A stretch of DNA of 64,000 bases from Enterobacter pseudoroggenkampii (GCF_026420145.1 NZ_JAPMLV010000002.1:186001-250000), one strand, 5' to 3'; positions 11,106 to 21,601 are shown, counted from the stretch's first letter. The notes: generated by a model from the letters alone, not told the origin. Program-made: numbers and translations.

Positions 11106-11693
11106 TCAGGAGATTGTTTCGCGATGTGCGTTTTTCGGGCGAAAAGCTGCTACCACTTTCTCATCGGTTTCCACATAGGGACCGTCAAGCAGCTGTATAC
11201 AATACGGTACACTTGCAAAGATGCCATGAACGAGGACGCTGCCATCTTCTGCTTTAAGCCCTTCCAGCGTCTCTTTAATCGACTTCGGCTGGCCCGGCAG
11301 GTTCAGGATCAACGCCTGCTTGCGGATCACCCCCACCTGGCGGGAAAGAATGGCCGTCGGAACAAAGTGTAGACTGATCTGGCGCATCTGTTCGCCGAAG
11401 CCAGGCATTTCGCGATCGGCGATAGCCAGCGTCGCGTCCGGCGTCACGTCGCGGCGCGCGGGGCCGGTTCCGCCCGTCGTCAGAACAAGGTGGCAGCTCA
11501 TCTCATCCACCAGCTCGCAAAGCGTCTGCTCGATGATCGGCTGTTCGTCAGGGATCAGGCGGGTCTGAATGTCAAAGGGGGTGGTCAGCGCGCTGCTCAA
11601 CCACGCTTCCAGAGCGGGGATGCCTTTATCCTGGTAAACACCGCTGGAGGCGCGGTCAGAAATCGACACTAAGCCGATGCGTAAGGTATTCAT
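11106..11693 (-). CDS. mog: Molybdopterin adenylyltransferase
   Basis: Adenylylates molybdopterin before molybdenum insertion in molybdenum-cofactor synthesis. The product is 195 aa, the same as E. coli Mog, and collinear. It shows the MoCF motif LVLTTGGTGPARRDVTPDA and DREMPGFGEQMR. The start MNTLRIGLVSISDRAS is used; an upstream ATG adds only MNGMD. It lies 110 nt downstream of talB on the same strand, as in E. coli. Confidence 0.97.
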   Translation of the reverse strand: MNTLRIGLVSISDRASSGVYQDKGIPALEAWLSSALTTPFDIQTRLIPDEQPIIEQTLCELVDEMSCHLVLTTGGTGPARRDVTPDATLAIADREMPGFGEQMRQISLHFVPTAILSRQVGVIRKQALILNLPGQPKSIKETLEGLKAEDGSVLVHGIFASVPYCIQLLDGPYVETDEKVVAAFRPKNAHRETIS

Positions 11694-11772
11694 ATCCATT
11701 CCATTCAAAGAGTACTGATTAAAGGGAATGATACACGCAGAGAGGAGATTCAGACAGGGGACGAAAGAAGTC

Positions 11773-11796
11773 GCGTGACCGGGAGCCCGGTCACGC
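11773..11796 (-). terminator. Strong hairpin after talB
   Basis: A near-perfect palindrome, GCGTGACCGGG/CCCGGTCACGC around AG, begins 7 nt past the talB stop. Only a pyrimidine-rich tract (CTTCTTTC) follows on the minus strand, so termination may be partial, with read-through into mog possible. Confidence 0.6.
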
Positions 11797-11803
11797 AGAA
11801 TGA

Positions 11804-12757
11804 TTACAGCAGGTCGCCGATCATTTTTTCCAGTTTGCCCTGGTCAACAGCAAACTTACGGATACCGTCCGCCAGTTTGTCTACAGCCATTGGATCCTGG
11901 TTGTGCTGCCACAGGAACTCGGATTCCGTGATGCGCTCTGGGCGCGCTTTCACTTCACCGGTGTAAGACAGTTTACGCTCCAGAGTACCTTCGCTTTCAG
12001 CCAGCTCTTTCAGCAGTGCAGGCGCGATGGTCAGGCGGTCACAGCCAGCCAGCTCGATGATTTCACCGACGTTACGGAAGCTTGCGCCCATAACCACAGT
12101 CTCATAGCCGTGCTGTTTGTAGTATTCGTAGATTTCAGTCACAGAAATCACGCCTGGATCTTCAGCCGGTGCGTACTCTTTTTTATCGGTGTTGGCTTTG
12201 TACCAGTCCAGAATACGGCCCACGAACGGAGAAATCAGGTATACGCCTGCTTCTGCACATGCACGCGCCTGCGCGAAGGAGAACAGCAGGGTCAGGTTAC
12301 AGTTGATACCGTCTTTTTCCAGCTGCTCTGCCGCGCGAATACCCTGCCAGGTAGAAGCCAGTTTGATCAGGATACGGTCGTTGCTGATGCCCGCGTCGTT
12401 GTACATTTTGATCAGACGTTTCGCTTTGGCGATAGACGCTTCGGTGTCGTAGGAGAGACGCGCATCCACTTCGGTAGAGATACGGCCAGGAACCAGTTTC
12501 AGGATTTCCAGACCGATGTTCACTGCCAGTTTGTCGGTGGCATCCACAACCTGCTGCGCGCGGTCGTTGCTCTGTGCTTTCGCCCAGGTCACTGCGTCGT
12601 CAATCAGTTTGCGATACTCAGGGATCTGTGCGGCGTTAAGGATCAGAGAAGGGTTGGTTGTGGCATCCTGCGGCTGGTACAGCTTCATTGCCGCGATATC
12701 TCCGGTGTCAGCTACGACAGTGGTGAACTGACGAAGGGAGGTCAATTTATCCGTCAT
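11804..12757 (-). CDS. talB: Transaldolase B
   Basis: Pentose-phosphate enzyme that transfers a dihydroxyacetone unit from sedoheptulose-7-P to glyceraldehyde-3-P. The product is 317 aa, identical in length to E. coli TalB. The Schiff-base lysine is Lys132 in [11 protein letters not shown]. The N-terminal signature [10 protein letters not shown] is present. It is divergent from yaaJ across a 262-nt gap in which no other gene was recognised, and lies upstream of mog. Confidence 0.98.
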   Translation of the reverse strand: MTDKLTSLRQFTTVVADTGDIAAMKLYQPQDATTNPSLILNAAQIPEYRKLIDDAVTWAKAQSNDRAQQVVDATDKLAVNIGLEILKLVPGRISTEVDARLSYDTEASIAKAKRLIKMYNDAGISNDRILIKLASTWQGIRAAEQLEKDGINCNLTLLFSFAQARACAEAGVYLISPFVGRILDWYKANTDKKEYAPAEDPGVISVTEIYEYYKQHGYETVVMGASFRNVGEIIELAGCDRLTIAPALLKELAESEGTLERKLSYTGEVKARPERITESEFLWQHNQDPMAVDKLADGIRKFAVDQGKLEKMIGDLL

Positions 12758-13019
12758 GATAGTGTTTCTCTTTTAACGTGCCCTGGATAATTCACGCTAC
12801 CGACAGCATGCCTGCAGCGGAAAAATGACAGGTTTACTTGTTAGGGGGATGTAACCGGTCTGCCCTGATGATAACACGACGGAGGGGTAGCGCAACCGCA
12901 GACAGTGCGCTTAGGCAGAGTATGGTAAACTCGGAAGATTAACAGGCTGCTAAGCAACAGCATGCCCAATCAGTGGTAGCGCTTACATATTCACATTGGC
13001 ATCAACAAGAGGGACGTTA

Positions 13020-14450
13020 ATGCCTGATTTCTTTTTCTTTATTAACGAAGTCCTCTGGGGTTCGATAATGATTTACCTGCTTCTGGGAGCAGGTATTTGG
13101 TTTACGCTACGCAGTGGGTTTATCCAGTTTCGCTATATTCGCAAGTTTGGCAGAAGTCTGAAAAACAGCGTTACGCCCCAGCCGGGTGGATTAACGTCGT
13201 TCCAGGCGCTCTGTACCAGCCTGGCGGCACGTCTCGGCAGCGGCAATCTGGCGGGCGTTGCGCTGGCCATCAGCGCCGGTGGGCCAGGCGCGGTCTTCTG
13301 GATGTGGGTGACGGCGCTACTCGGAATGGCCACCTCCTTTGCCGAAAGTTCGCTTGCACAACTCTATAAAGAGAAAGATAAACACGGCCAGTTTCGCGGT
13401 GGTCCTGCCTGGTACATGGCGCGTGGCCTGGGGATGCGCTGGATGGGCGTCCTGTTCTCGGTTTTTTTACTGCTCGCGTACGGCCTCATTTTTAATACCG
13501 TCCAGGCAAATTCTGTCGCCAATGCCCTGAGCTACGCCTTCTCCTGCCCGGAGTGGGTCGCCGGTATTGCTTTAGCCCTCATCGTTCTGCTCACCATTTC
13601 TGCCGGTCTTAAGGGCATCGCCCGCCTGATGCAGTGGCTGGTGCCCATTATGGCGTTGCTCTGGGTTGCCGCGAGCCTGTTTGTTGCCGCACTGCATCTC
13701 GAGCAGGTGCCGGGCGTGATTGCCACCATCGTCAAAAGCGCCTTTGGCTGGCGCGAAGTGGCCTCCGGGGCGCTGGGCTACACCTTCAGCCAGGCGCTGA
13801 TGGCGGGCTTTCAGCGGGGCATGTTCTCCAATGAAGCCGGTATGGGGTCAACCCCCAACGCGGCCGCCGCCGCCTCTTCCTGGCCGCCGCACCCGGCCGC
13901 ACAAGGCATTGTGCAGATGATTGGCGTCTTTACCGATACCATTATCATCTGTTCCGCCAGCGCCATGATTTTGCTGCTGGCAGGCCCCGTCCCACATTCC
14001 TCAGGAACCGCCGGGATACAGCTTCTCCAGCAGGCGCTGGTGAACCTGACCGGCGGCTGGGGTGCAGGGTTTGTCTCGCTCATTCTGATCTTGTTTGCCT
14101 TCAGCTCGATAGTGGTGAATTACCTCTACGCCGAAAATAACCTTATTTTCCTGAAGCTCGACTCCCGCGCTGCAATCGGAACCCTGCGTCTCGGGGTCGT
14201 CCTGATGGTGATAGCAGGCTCCCTGCTCAGTATGCCGCTGGTCTGGCAGCTGGCCGATATCATTATGGCGCTGATGGCGATCACTAACCTCACGGCAATC
14301 CTGCTGCTCTCGCCCGTGGTGACCCTGATTGCCAGAGACTATCTTCGTCAGCGCAAACTGGGTGTTCCGCCGGTATTTGATCCCGCCCGCTATCCCGATA
14401 TTAAGGCGCAGCTTGCCCCCGGCACGTGGGATGATTTGCCGCGGCAATAA
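13020..14450 (+). CDS. yaaJ: Alanine/glycine:cation symporter family protein
   Basis: Inner-membrane sodium:amino-acid symporter of the AGCS (DagA) family. The product is 476 aa, the same as E. coli YaaJ, with about 11 hydrophobic segments. The family signature region GNLAGVALAISAGGPGAVFWMW and the conserved MFSNEAGMGSTPNAAAAA are visible. The start MPDFFFFINEVLWGS at 13020 matches the family; an in-frame ATG 24 nt earlier is not conserved. It is followed 66 nt later by yaaA on the same strand. Confidence 0.95.
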   Translation: MPDFFFFINEVLWGSIMIYLLLGAGIWFTLRSGFIQFRYIRKFGRSLKNSVTPQPGGLTSFQALCTSLAARLGSGNLAGVALAISAGGPGAVFWMWVTALLGMATSFAESSLAQLYKEKDKHGQFRGGPAWYMARGLGMRWMGVLFSVFLLLAYGLIFNTVQANSVANALSYAFSCPEWVAGIALALIVLLTISAGLKGIARLMQWLVPIMALLWVAASLFVAALHLEQVPGVIATIVKSAFGWREVASGALGYTFSQALMAGFQRGMFSNEAGMGSTPNAAAAASSWPPHPAAQGIVQMIGVFTDTIIICSASAMILLLAGPVPHSSGTAGIQLLQQALVNLTGGWGAGFVSLILILFAFSSIVVNYLYAENNLIFLKLDSRAAIGTLRLGVVLMVIAGSLLSMPLVWQLADIIMALMAITNLTAILLLSPVVTLIARDYLRQRKLGVPPVFDPARYPDIKAQLAPGTWDDLPRQ

Positions 14451-14516
14451 CAGCTATCGATCAATTCGGGGCGATTTTTTGCTAAAGTCGCTCTAAATTT
14501 CCTGCAAGGACTGGAT

Positions 14517-15290
14517 ATGCTGATTCTGATTTCACCTGCAAAAACGCTCGACTACCAGAGCCCACTCGCCACCGAGCGCTATACCCAGCCTGAACTGCTG
14601 GACTACTCGCAACAGCTGATCCGCGAAGCGCGCAAGCTCTCTGCACCGCAGATCGCCTCACTGATGAGCATCAGCGACAAGCTGGCCGATCTGAACGCGA
14701 CCCGCTTTCACGAGTGGCACCCGGATTTCACCCCCTCTAACGCTCGCCAGGCGATTCTGGCGTTTAAAGGCGATGTCTATACCGGCCTGCAGGCGGAAGA
14801 TTTTAGCGAAGCCGATTTCGATTTTGCCCAGCAGCATCTGCGCATGCTGTCGGGTCTGTACGGCGTACTGCGCCCGCTGGATCTGATGCAGCCCTATCGT
14901 CTGGAGATGGGGATTCGTCTGGAGAATGCCAAAGGCAAAGATCTGTACCATTTCTGGGGCGATATCATCACCGATAAGCTGAACGCGGCACTGCGCGCTC
15001 AGGGCGATAACGTGGTGATTAACCTGGCATCCGATGAATACTACAAGTCAGTGAAGCCGAAAAAGCTGGATGCAGAGATTATCAAACCGGTGTTCCTCGA
15101 CGAGAAGAACGGTAAGTTCAAGGTGATCAGCTTCTACGCCAAGAAAGCGCGTGGCCTGATGAGCCGCTACATCATCCAGAACCGTCTGACGAAGCCGGAG
15201 CAGCTGACCGCCTTCAACAGCGAAGGCTATTTCTTTGACGAGGCGTCGTCAGGGAAAGGCGAGCTGGTGTTTAAGCGCCACGAGCAGTAA
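14517..15290 (+). CDS. yaaA: DUF328/YaaA family peroxide-stress protein
   Basis: Cytoplasmic DNA-binding-fold protein; in E. coli it belongs to the OxyR regulon and limits free iron and DNA damage under H2O2 stress. The product is 257 aa (E. coli 258), starting [17 protein letters not shown]. Other conserved blocks are [31 protein letters not shown] and [19 protein letters not shown]. It lies downstream of yaaJ and converges on yaaX across a shared terminator. Confidence 0.96.
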   Translation: MLILISPAKTLDYQSPLATERYTQPELLDYSQQLIREARKLSAPQIASLMSISDKLADLNATRFHEWHPDFTPSNARQAILAFKGDVYTGLQAEDFSEADFDFAQQHLRMLSGLYGVLRPLDLMQPYRLEMGIRLENAKGKDLYHFWGDIITDKLNAALRAQGDNVVINLASDEYYKSVKPKKLDAEIIKPVFLDEKNGKFKVISFYAKKARGLMSRYIIQNRLTKPEQLTAFNSEGYFFDEASSGKGELVFKRHEQ

Positions 15291-15294
15291 AAAC

Positions 15295-15319
15295 AAACCC
15301 CGCCAGCTGGCGGGGTTTT
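15295..15319. terminator. Bidirectional terminator between yaaA and yaaX
   Basis: A perfect hairpin, AAACCCCGCCAG/CTGGCGGGGTTT, has A and T tracts on both sides. It sits between the convergent stops at 15290 and 15323. Confidence 0.9.
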
Positions 15320-15322
15320 GCA

Positions 15323-15625
15323 TTAATGGTGTTTCCAGTCAGGGCCGCGATCGTCGCGGTGGTCATCGTGGTGATGGTCGTCATGGCGATCGTCATGTTT
15401 ACGATGCTCATCATGCGGACGCCAGTGGTTATCGCGCCAGTCATAATGCGCTTTCCACCAGTCGTGGTCGCGCCAGCGGCCGCCGTCCCAGTAGTGACCG
15501 TTATTATCCTGGTCGCCAATCTGCAGTTTGACCGCAGGCACAAGGGTGATTTCGGATGCCTGTACCGCCATGGGAGCGACCAGCATCAGTGAAAGCGCAA
15601 TCAGCACAGGTTTCAGTGTAGACAT
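15323..15625 (-). CDS. yaaX: Exported His/Asp-rich DUF2502 protein
   Basis: A 100-aa protein of the YaaX/YpeC (DUF2502) family; function unknown. A signal peptide (MSTLKPVLIALSLMLVAPMAVQA, cleavage likely after AVQA) is followed by the conserved EITLVPAVKLQIGDQDN and WDGGRWRDHDWW. The C-terminal 40 residues are almost only His, Asp, Arg and Lys (EHRKHDDRHDDHHHDDHRDD), which suggests metal binding in the periplasm (inference). The start is preceded by AGGAG at 7 nt. It is the positional ortholog of E. coli yaaX, downstream of thrC. Confidence 0.9.
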   Translation of the reverse strand: MSTLKPVLIALSLMLVAPMAVQASEITLVPAVKLQIGDQDNNGHYWDGGRWRDHDWWKAHYDWRDNHWRPHDEHRKHDDRHDDHHHDDHRDDRGPDWKHH

Positions 15626-15789
15626 CGGTGACTCCTTATTATCTTTGCCCAACGTGGGCCGATGTAAGGAGAGTACGCGAGGGGAACGGGGGATGTTATT
15701 CTCTGCAATCCTAAACGCTAAGTGACCGCATTTATTGGGAATTTCTGCTTTTTCCCTGCTATTTTTCTCCTTAATTTCTTCACAAAAAA

Positions 15790-15865
15790 GCCGGGTGGCG
15801 GCTTCGCCTTACCCGGCCTACTTTCTGAGCCGTTGTAGGTCGGGTAAGGCGTAGCCGCACCCGAC
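15790..15865. repeat. REP pair (BIME) after thrC
   Basis: Two inverted REP-type palindromes occur at 15790-15821 (GCCGGGTGGCGGCTTCGCC...) and 15835-15865 (GTAGGTCGGGTAAGGCG...). They lie just past the thrC stop. Such intergenic elements stabilise upstream mRNA or bind gyrase/IHF in enterobacteria. Confidence 0.8.
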
Positions 15866-15870
15866 AAAAA

Positions 15871-17157
15871 TTATGCTCGGGTCATCATCAGCTTACGCAG
15901 CGCGGCAAAGTCTGCCGGCAGCTCATGTGACAGCAGCGGCAGGTCGGCACGCTCGGCCAGCTCTTTCGGCAGCGGCAGCGTTTCGCCCAGGATCGCTTCC
16001 ACGCTCTCTTTAAACTTCGCCGGATGCGCGGTGCCCAGGAACAGGCCATATTCACCCGGGTTAAGCTGGTCGCGCAGCGCGCGGTAAGCAATCGCCGCAT
16101 GCGGTTCAGAGGTATACCCCACCGCCTTCAGCTCGCGCATGGTCGCTTTGGTGGTTTCATCCGTCACCGCGGCGTAGCCCAGATCGCCCAGACGCCAGAT
16201 CTTACGGCGGAACAGCTCTTCCACGCGTGGCCAGTTGTTCGGCTGGCTCACGTCCATGGCGTTAGAGAGCGTTGCCTGCGTGGCGTTCGGCGCCCACTTC
16301 CCGTCTTTCAGGAAGCGCGGCACGGTGTCGTTAGCGTTGGTGGCGGCGATAAAGCGTTTCACCGGCAGACCCAGGGATTTCGCCAGCAGGCCAGCCGTCA
16401 GGTCACCAAAGTTACCGCTCGGCACGGAGATCACCAGCTGGTTACGCGCTTCCTGCGGCAGCTGCGCCACCGCTTCGAAGTAGTAGCAGATCTGCGCCAG
16501 CAGACGGCTGATGTTGATAGAGTTGGCAGAGTTCAGACCCAGGGCCACCTTCAGCTCTTCGTCGTCGAAGGCCTGCTTGACCAGCGCCTGACAGGCATCG
16601 AAATCACCGTCAATTGCCACGGTTTCAATGTTGCCGCCGAGCGTACAGAACAGTTTTTCCTGCAGCGGGCTGATTTTGCCTTTCGGATAGAGGATCACCA
16701 CGCGGACGTTTTTCAGGCCGTAGAACGCGTGCGCCACCGCCGCACCGGTATCCCCGGAGGTCGCGGTCAGGATGGTCACCGGCTTGTCGCCGCTGATGTG
16801 GGTCAGCATCTGCGCCATAAAGCGGCCGCCGAAGTCTTTGAACGCCAGGGTCGGGCCGTGGAACAGCTCCAGGCAGCCAACGTCAGGCTCCACCTGCTTC
16901 ACCGGTGCCGGGAAAGCGAACGCCGCACGCACGCGCTCTTCCAGCAGCTCCTGAGGGATTTCGTCGCCGATAAACGCCGAAAGAATTTTAGTGCTGCGGG
17001 TGACAAAGTCCTGCTTCAGCAGTTCGTCGATGTCGGTCAGGTGGAATTCCGGCAGGTCATGCGGGAAGAACAGCCCCTGGTTTTTGCCCAGCCCCTGAGT
17101 GACCGCCTGCGCGAAGCTGACCTGCTCGTTATGATCTTTAAGGTTATAGAGTTTCAT
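15871..17157 (-). CDS. thrC: Threonine synthase
   Basis: PLP enzyme converting O-phosphohomoserine to threonine, the last step of the pathway. The product is 428 aa, as in E. coli. The PLP lysine lies in GPTLAFKDFGGRF and the phosphate-binding region in LTATSGDTGAAVAHA. It starts 3 nt after the thrB stop in the thrABC operon. Confidence 0.98.
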   Translation of the reverse strand: MKLYNLKDHNEQVSFAQAVTQGLGKNQGLFFPHDLPEFHLTDIDELLKQDFVTRSTKILSAFIGDEIPQELLEERVRAAFAFPAPVKQVEPDVGCLELFHGPTLAFKDFGGRFMAQMLTHISGDKPVTILTATSGDTGAAVAHAFYGLKNVRVVILYPKGKISPLQEKLFCTLGGNIETVAIDGDFDACQALVKQAFDDEELKVALGLNSANSINISRLLAQICYYFEAVAQLPQEARNQLVISVPSGNFGDLTAGLLAKSLGLPVKRFIAATNANDTVPRFLKDGKWAPNATQATLSNAMDVSQPNNWPRVEELFRRKIWRLGDLGYAAVTDETTKATMRELKAVGYTSEPHAAIAYRALRDQLNPGEYGLFLGTAHPAKFKESVEAILGETLPLPKELAERADLPLLSHELPADFAALRKLMMTRA

Positions 17158-17160
17158 TGA

Positions 17161-18090
17161 TTATCCCAGTACTCGTGCGCCAGCCGTGTCCAGACGGCAA
17201 ATATGAACAAAGCCTTCCTGATTTTGCAGGTAGTGTTTAGAGAGCCAGTCCGCCACGCGCTGCGCGGTATCAGGTTTGTCGCACAGGGCGAACAGCGTCG
17301 GCCCGGAGCCGGAGATGCCGCACGCCTGCGCGCCGATATCCATCGATGCCTGTCGCGCCTCGTTAAAGCCGGGCAGCAGCTTCGTGCGGTACGGCTCGGC
17401 AATGACGTCCTTCATCAGTTTGGCCGCCAGCTGCGGCTGGCGGGTGTAGCAGGCGTGGATAAAGCCCGCCAGATGACGCCCGTGGGCAATACAGTCCTGA
17501 CGACGATACTGCGCGGGCAGGATCGCACGCGCTTCCGCGGTTGAAACCTTGATACCCGGATAGGCCAGCACCCACAGCCACTCATCAAACCCTGGCACCT
17601 GCTGGCTGATGATGCCATTTTCTTCGATCATCAGCTGCATGCCGCCGAGGAAGCACGGCGCCACGTTGTCATAGTGAATGCTGCCGGAGATGCGCCCTTC
17701 CAGCTCGCCCATTAACCCCAGCAGGCGGTTGTTGTTCAGCGGCTTGCCGCAGTGCTCGTTCATCGCCACCAGCGCGGCGACCACCGAGCAGGCGCTGGAG
17801 CCCAGACCTGAGCCGATCGGCATACTTTTTTCCAGCGTCATGGCAACCGGCACGTTTTTGCCGATCTCCTGACAGAAGCGTTCCCAGCACTGATAGACGA
17901 TATTTTCGCGCGGCTCAGACGGCAGTTTGCTGGCGAAGCGGCCCACGTTGTTCAGGCTGAAGCTGTCTGCCGCTTCAACCGTAACCGTATCGCCCAGCAG
18001 CGAACCATCCACCGGCGTCACCGCCGCACCCAGCACATCAAATCCGACGCTCATATTCGCGCTGGAAGCCGGGGCATAAACTTTGACCAT
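17161..18090 (-). CDS. thrB: Homoserine kinase
   Basis: GHMP-family kinase that phosphorylates homoserine with ATP. The product is 309 aa (E. coli 310). The GHMP ATP-binding motif is [16 protein letters not shown], and the third motif is [14 protein letters not shown]. It starts one nucleotide after the thrA stop, which indicates translational coupling. Threonine-pathway operon member. Confidence 0.98.
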   Translation of the reverse strand: MVKVYAPASSANMSVGFDVLGAAVTPVDGSLLGDTVTVEAADSFSLNNVGRFASKLPSEPRENIVYQCWERFCQEIGKNVPVAMTLEKSMPIGSGLGSSACSVVAALVAMNEHCGKPLNNNRLLGLMGELEGRISGSIHYDNVAPCFLGGMQLMIEENGIISQQVPGFDEWLWVLAYPGIKVSTAEARAILPAQYRRQDCIAHGRHLAGFIHACYTRQPQLAAKLMKDVIAEPYRTKLLPGFNEARQASMDIGAQACGISGSGPTLFALCDKPDTAQRVADWLSKHYLQNQEGFVHICRLDTAGARVLG

Positions 18091-18091
18091 G

Positions 18092-20554
18092 TTAAACTCC
18101 TAACTTCCATGACAGGGTACGCAGCAGATCGGCAAACACACCCGCCGCCGTAACATCGTTCCCTGCGCCATAGCCGCGAAGCACCAGCGGCAGTGGCTGA
18201 TAATAGTGGCTGTAAAACGCGAGGGCGTTTTCGCCGTTTTTGACTTTGTACAGCGGGTCGTTGCCATCCACTTCAGCAATCTTCACCCGGCACACGCCAT
18301 CTTCTTCAATGTTGCCAACATAGCGCAATACCTTACCTTCATCACGGGCTTTTGCAACGCGTGCGGCAAACGCGTCGTCAAGCTGCGGCAAACTGGCCAT
18401 AAAGGCAGCGACATCACCGCTGCTGTCAAATTCTGCCGGCAGGACAGGCTCAATCACGATATCCGAAAGCTCAAGCTCGCGGCCCGTTTCGCGGGCGAGG
18501 ATCAGCAGCTTGCGCGCCACGTCCATACCGGAAAGGTCATCACGCGGATCCGGCTCGGTATAGCCCAGCTCGCGCGCGGCGCGGGTGGCTTCCGAGAGGC
18601 TCATCCCCTCATCCAGCTTGCCGAAGATAAACGACAGCGAGCCGGAGAGAATGCCGGAGAAACGCTGCAGTTCGTCGCCCGCGTTAAGCAGGTTCTGCAG
18701 GTTCTCAATAACCGGCAGGCCTGCCCCAACGTTGGTGTCGTACAGGAACTTGCGGCGCGACTTGCTCGCCGCCAGACGCAGCTGGTGGTAGTAATCCATC
18801 GACGAGGTGTTGGCCTTTTTATTCGGCGTCACCACGTGGAAACCTTCGCGCAGGAAGTCCGCGTACTGATCGGCTACCGCCTGGTTCGAGGTGCAGTCGA
18901 CGATGACCGGGTTAAGCAGGTGATACTCTTTTACCAGACGGATCAGGCGGCCCAGGTTGAACGGCTCTTTCGCCTCCTTCATCTCGGCCTGCCAGTTTTC
19001 CAGGTTCAGGCCGTGGACGTTGGTCAGCAGCGCTTTGGAATTCGCGATCCCGCAGACGCGCAGGTCGATGTGTTTCTTCTTCAGCCATTCCTGCTGACGC
19101 TTAACCTGCTCCAGCAGCGCGCCGCCGACGCCGCCGACGCCAATCAGGAACAGCTCGATAACCTGATCGGTGTTGAACAACATCTGGTGAACCACGCGTA
19201 CGCCAGTGGTCGCGTCATCGTTGTCCACGACAACAGAAATTGAACGCTCAGACGAGCCCTGGGCAATCGCCACGATATTGATATTGGCGCGCGCCAGTGC
19301 GGCAAAGAATTTGGCGGAGATACCGCGCATGGTACGCATACCGTCGCCCACCACGGAGATGATCGCCAGACGCTCCTGAATAGAGAGCGGCTCCAGCAGC
19401 TCTTCTTTCAGCTCCAGATAGAACTCTTCCTCCAGCGCGCGACGGGCGCGCAGGCAGTCGGCCTGAGGCACGCAGAAGCTGATGCTGTATTCGGAAGAGG
19501 ACTGGGTGATCAGCACAACAGAGATACCGTTGCGGGACATGGCCGCAAACACGCGCGCCGCCATGCCGACCATCCCCTTCATCCCCGGACCGGAGACGCT
19601 GAACATCGCCATGTTGTTGAGGTTGGAGATGCCTTTCACCGGCAGGCCGTCCTCATCGGTGCTCGCGCCAATCAGCGTACCCGGCGCCTGCGGGTTACCG
19701 GTATTTTTAATCAGGCAAGGGATCTGGAACTGGGCAATCGGGGAGATGGTACGCGGGTGAAGCACTTTGGCGCCGAAGTAGGAAAGCTCCATTGCTTCCT
19801 GGTACGACATCGACTTCAGCAGCCTGGCGTCCGGTACCTGGCGCGGGTCGCAGGTATAGACGCCGTCGACGTCAGTCCAGATCTCACAACAGTCCGCGCG
19901 TAAACAGGCGGCCAGCACGGCGGCGGAATAGTCGGAGCCGTTACGGCCCAGCACCACCAGCTCGCCCTTCTCGTTACCGGCGGTGAAGCCAGCCATCAGG
20001 ATCATGTGGTCAGACGGAATTTTGCTGGCGGCGATACGGCGGGTTGATTCGGCAATATCAACGGTGGATTCGAGGTAGTGGCCCACCGCCAGCAGTTTTT
20101 CAACGGGATCGATCACGGTCACGCTATGGCCGCGCGCTTCCAGCACGCCCGCCATGATGGCGATAGAGAGTTTTTCGCCCCGGCAGATCAGCGCCGCGTT
20201 GATGCTGTCCGGACACTGGCCGAGAAGGCTGATGCCGTGCAGGACGTGTTTGATTTGGGCAAATTCCTGCTCAACGAAAGACTTCAGCTGAGCGTGCGGG
20301 AAGCCAGGCAGCGCCTCTGCCAGCCCTTGCAGCAGGTCAGCGAAGATACGCTCTGCGTCGCTGATGTTCGGGAGTGCATCCTGGCCACCGATGGTTTTTT
20401 CAATCATCGCCACCAGATGGTTCGTGATTTTTGCCGGGGCAGAGAGCACGGTCGCAACCTGCCCCTGCCTGGCGTTGCTTTCCAGGATATCGGCAACACG
20501 CAGAAAACGTTCTGCATTTGCCACTGATGTACCGCCGAACTTCAACACTCGCAT
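18092..20554 (-). CDS. thrA: Bifunctional aspartokinase I / homoserine dehydrogenase I
   Basis: Catalyses the first and third steps from aspartate to threonine and is feedback-inhibited by threonine. The product is 820 aa, as in E. coli. The aspartokinase domain starts [13 protein letters not shown], with [18 protein letters not shown] regulatory repeats follow (about 315-460). The dehydrogenase Rossmann domain begins near residue 465 ([18 protein letters not shown]), with [21 protein letters not shown]. It is the first enzyme gene after the thrL attenuator. Confidence 0.99.
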   Translation of the reverse strand: MRVLKFGGTSVANAERFLRVADILESNARQGQVATVLSAPAKITNHLVAMIEKTIGGQDALPNISDAERIFADLLQGLAEALPGFPHAQLKSFVEQEFAQIKHVLHGISLLGQCPDSINAALICRGEKLSIAIMAGVLEARGHSVTVIDPVEKLLAVGHYLESTVDIAESTRRIAASKIPSDHMILMAGFTAGNEKGELVVLGRNGSDYSAAVLAACLRADCCEIWTDVDGVYTCDPRQVPDARLLKSMSYQEAMELSYFGAKVLHPRTISPIAQFQIPCLIKNTGNPQAPGTLIGASTDEDGLPVKGISNLNNMAMFSVSGPGMKGMVGMAARVFAAMSRNGISVVLITQSSSEYSISFCVPQADCLRARRALEEEFYLELKEELLEPLSIQERLAIISVVGDGMRTMRGISAKFFAALARANINIVAIAQGSSERSISVVVDNDDATTGVRVVHQMLFNTDQVIELFLIGVGGVGGALLEQVKRQQEWLKKKHIDLRVCGIANSKALLTNVHGLNLENWQAEMKEAKEPFNLGRLIRLVKEYHLLNPVIVDCTSNQAVADQYADFLREGFHVVTPNKKANTSSMDYYHQLRLAASKSRRKFLYDTNVGAGLPVIENLQNLLNAGDELQRFSGILSGSLSFIFGKLDEGMSLSEATRAARELGYTEPDPRDDLSGMDVARKLLILARETGRELELSDIVIEPVLPAEFDSSGDVAAFMASLPQLDDAFAARVAKARDEGKVLRYVGNIEEDGVCRVKIAEVDGNDPLYKVKNGENALAFYSHYYQPLPLVLRGYGAGNDVTAAGVFADLLRTLSWKLGV

Positions 20555-20580
20555 GGTTCTACCTCGTTTCCTTTAGCCGA

Positions 20581-20618
20581 AAAAAAAGCCCGCACTGTCT
20601 AGGTGCGGGCTTTTTTTT
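20581..20618 (-). terminator. thr operon attenuator
   Basis: An 8-bp hairpin, GCCCGCAC/GTGCGGGC (20588-20610), has a U-run on the minus strand. It lies between the thrL stop and thrA, which is the attenuator position. Slow translation of the Thr/Ile codons in thrL should prevent it forming (mechanism established in E. coli). Confidence 0.92.
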
Positions 20619-20634
20619 GTTTTTCCTGTACGCG

Positions 20635-20703
20635 TCAGCCCGCATCGTTACCTGTGGTAATGATGATGGTTGTGGTAATGGTGGTGATGCTGATGCGTTT
20701 CAT
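20635..20703 (-). CDS. thrL: thr operon leader peptide
   Basis: A 22-residue leader read directly from the minus strand: MKRISITTITTTIIITTGND then AG. Seven Thr and six Ile codons lie in a row of regulatory codons. The E. coli peptide is 21 aa and slightly different in order. It sits between the thr promoter (20753-20781) and the attenuator (20581-20618). It is a cis-acting sensor of charged tRNA-Thr and tRNA-Ile. Confidence 0.95.
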   Translation of the reverse strand: MKRISITTITTTIIITTGNDAG

Positions 20704-20752
20704 GGATGTTGTGTACTCTGTCATTATTATCTGTCTGTGCTGTATTCTTTTA

Positions 20753-20781
20753 GGGTTAAAGGATCGGGCACCTTAAGTCAA
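20753..20781 (-). promoter_or_regulatory. thr operon promoter
   Basis: On the minus strand, TTGACT (20776-20781) is followed after 17 nt by TAACCC (20753-20758). It lies about 50 nt upstream of thrL and matches the position of the E. coli thr promoter. Confidence 0.7.
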
Positions 20782-20914
20782 CGAATTTTTAATTTGATCA
20801 CAATTCGGGAGACTCTCACGTCCCGCTGCCGTCGGATTTATTTTCATCCGAATACCCCAAAAGCAACCCTTAGCATCAGATGATTACACCATAATAAAAA
20901 TGTATTACAGCACT

Positions 20915-21601
20915 TTATTCGGCCAATTTTTTTTCAATATCGTGCAGCAAACGGTGCAGCATTGCCGTGTCGCGTTGCTCAAGACGGCCCAAACGCTGCT
21001 GTAACCAGTCGACCATTTTTTGATCGTCAGCCACACCCAGCTGCATGAGCAGGTTTTCCACGCGCGCGCGAAGTGCAGCCAGCTGGTTTTCATCGGTACC
21101 TGTAACAGGCGACTGCGGAATTTGTATTAAGGATGCTAATTGATAGCAATAGACCATCACCGCCTGGCCTAAATTGAGAGAAGGGTAATCTGCAACCATC
21201 GGCGCGCCTGTCAGCACATCCGCCAGTTCCAGTTCTTCATTGGTCAGCCCAGAATCTTCACGCCCAAACACCAGCGCCGATTTCTCCAGCCACTGGCTTT
21301 TCTCGCTCAGCATCGGCACCAGCTCCGCTGGCGTGGCATAGTAGTGAAACTTCGCCCGGCTGCGCGCCGTGGTTGCGACGGTAAACGAAATATCATGCAG
21401 CGCGTCGGCAAGCGTAGCGTAAGTTGTTATATTATCTAGAATATCTCCCGATCCGTGCGCCACCCAACGGGCGGCTGGCTCCAGGTGCGCCGTGCTGTCC
21501 ACGATACGCAAATCGGTAAAACCCATGGTCTTCATAGCACGCGCCGCTGCGCCTATATTTTCTGCTCTGGCTGGGGCAACCAGTACAATCGACAGATGCA
21601 T
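20915..21601 (-). CDS. yjtD: TrmH/TrmJ-type SPOUT RNA methyltransferase YjtD
   Basis: Predicted S-adenosylmethionine-dependent 2'-O-methyltransferase acting on tRNA or rRNA; target unknown. The product is 228 aa, as in E. coli YjtD. Family motifs are VLVAPARAENIGAAARAMKTMG near the N-terminus, VFGREDSGLTNEE, and the SAM knot region YPSLNLGQAVMVYCYQ. It is separated from arcA by a long intergenic region carrying yjjY. Confidence 0.93.
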   Translation of the reverse strand: MHLSIVLVAPARAENIGAAARAMKTMGFTDLRIVDSTAHLEPAARWVAHGSGDILDNITTYATLADALHDISFTVATTARSRAKFHYYATPAELVPMLSEKSQWLEKSALVFGREDSGLTNEELELADVLTGAPMVADYPSLNLGQAVMVYCYQLASLIQIPQSPVTGTDENQLAALRARVENLLMQLGVADDQKMVDWLQQRLGRLEQRDTAMLHRLLHDIEKKLAE

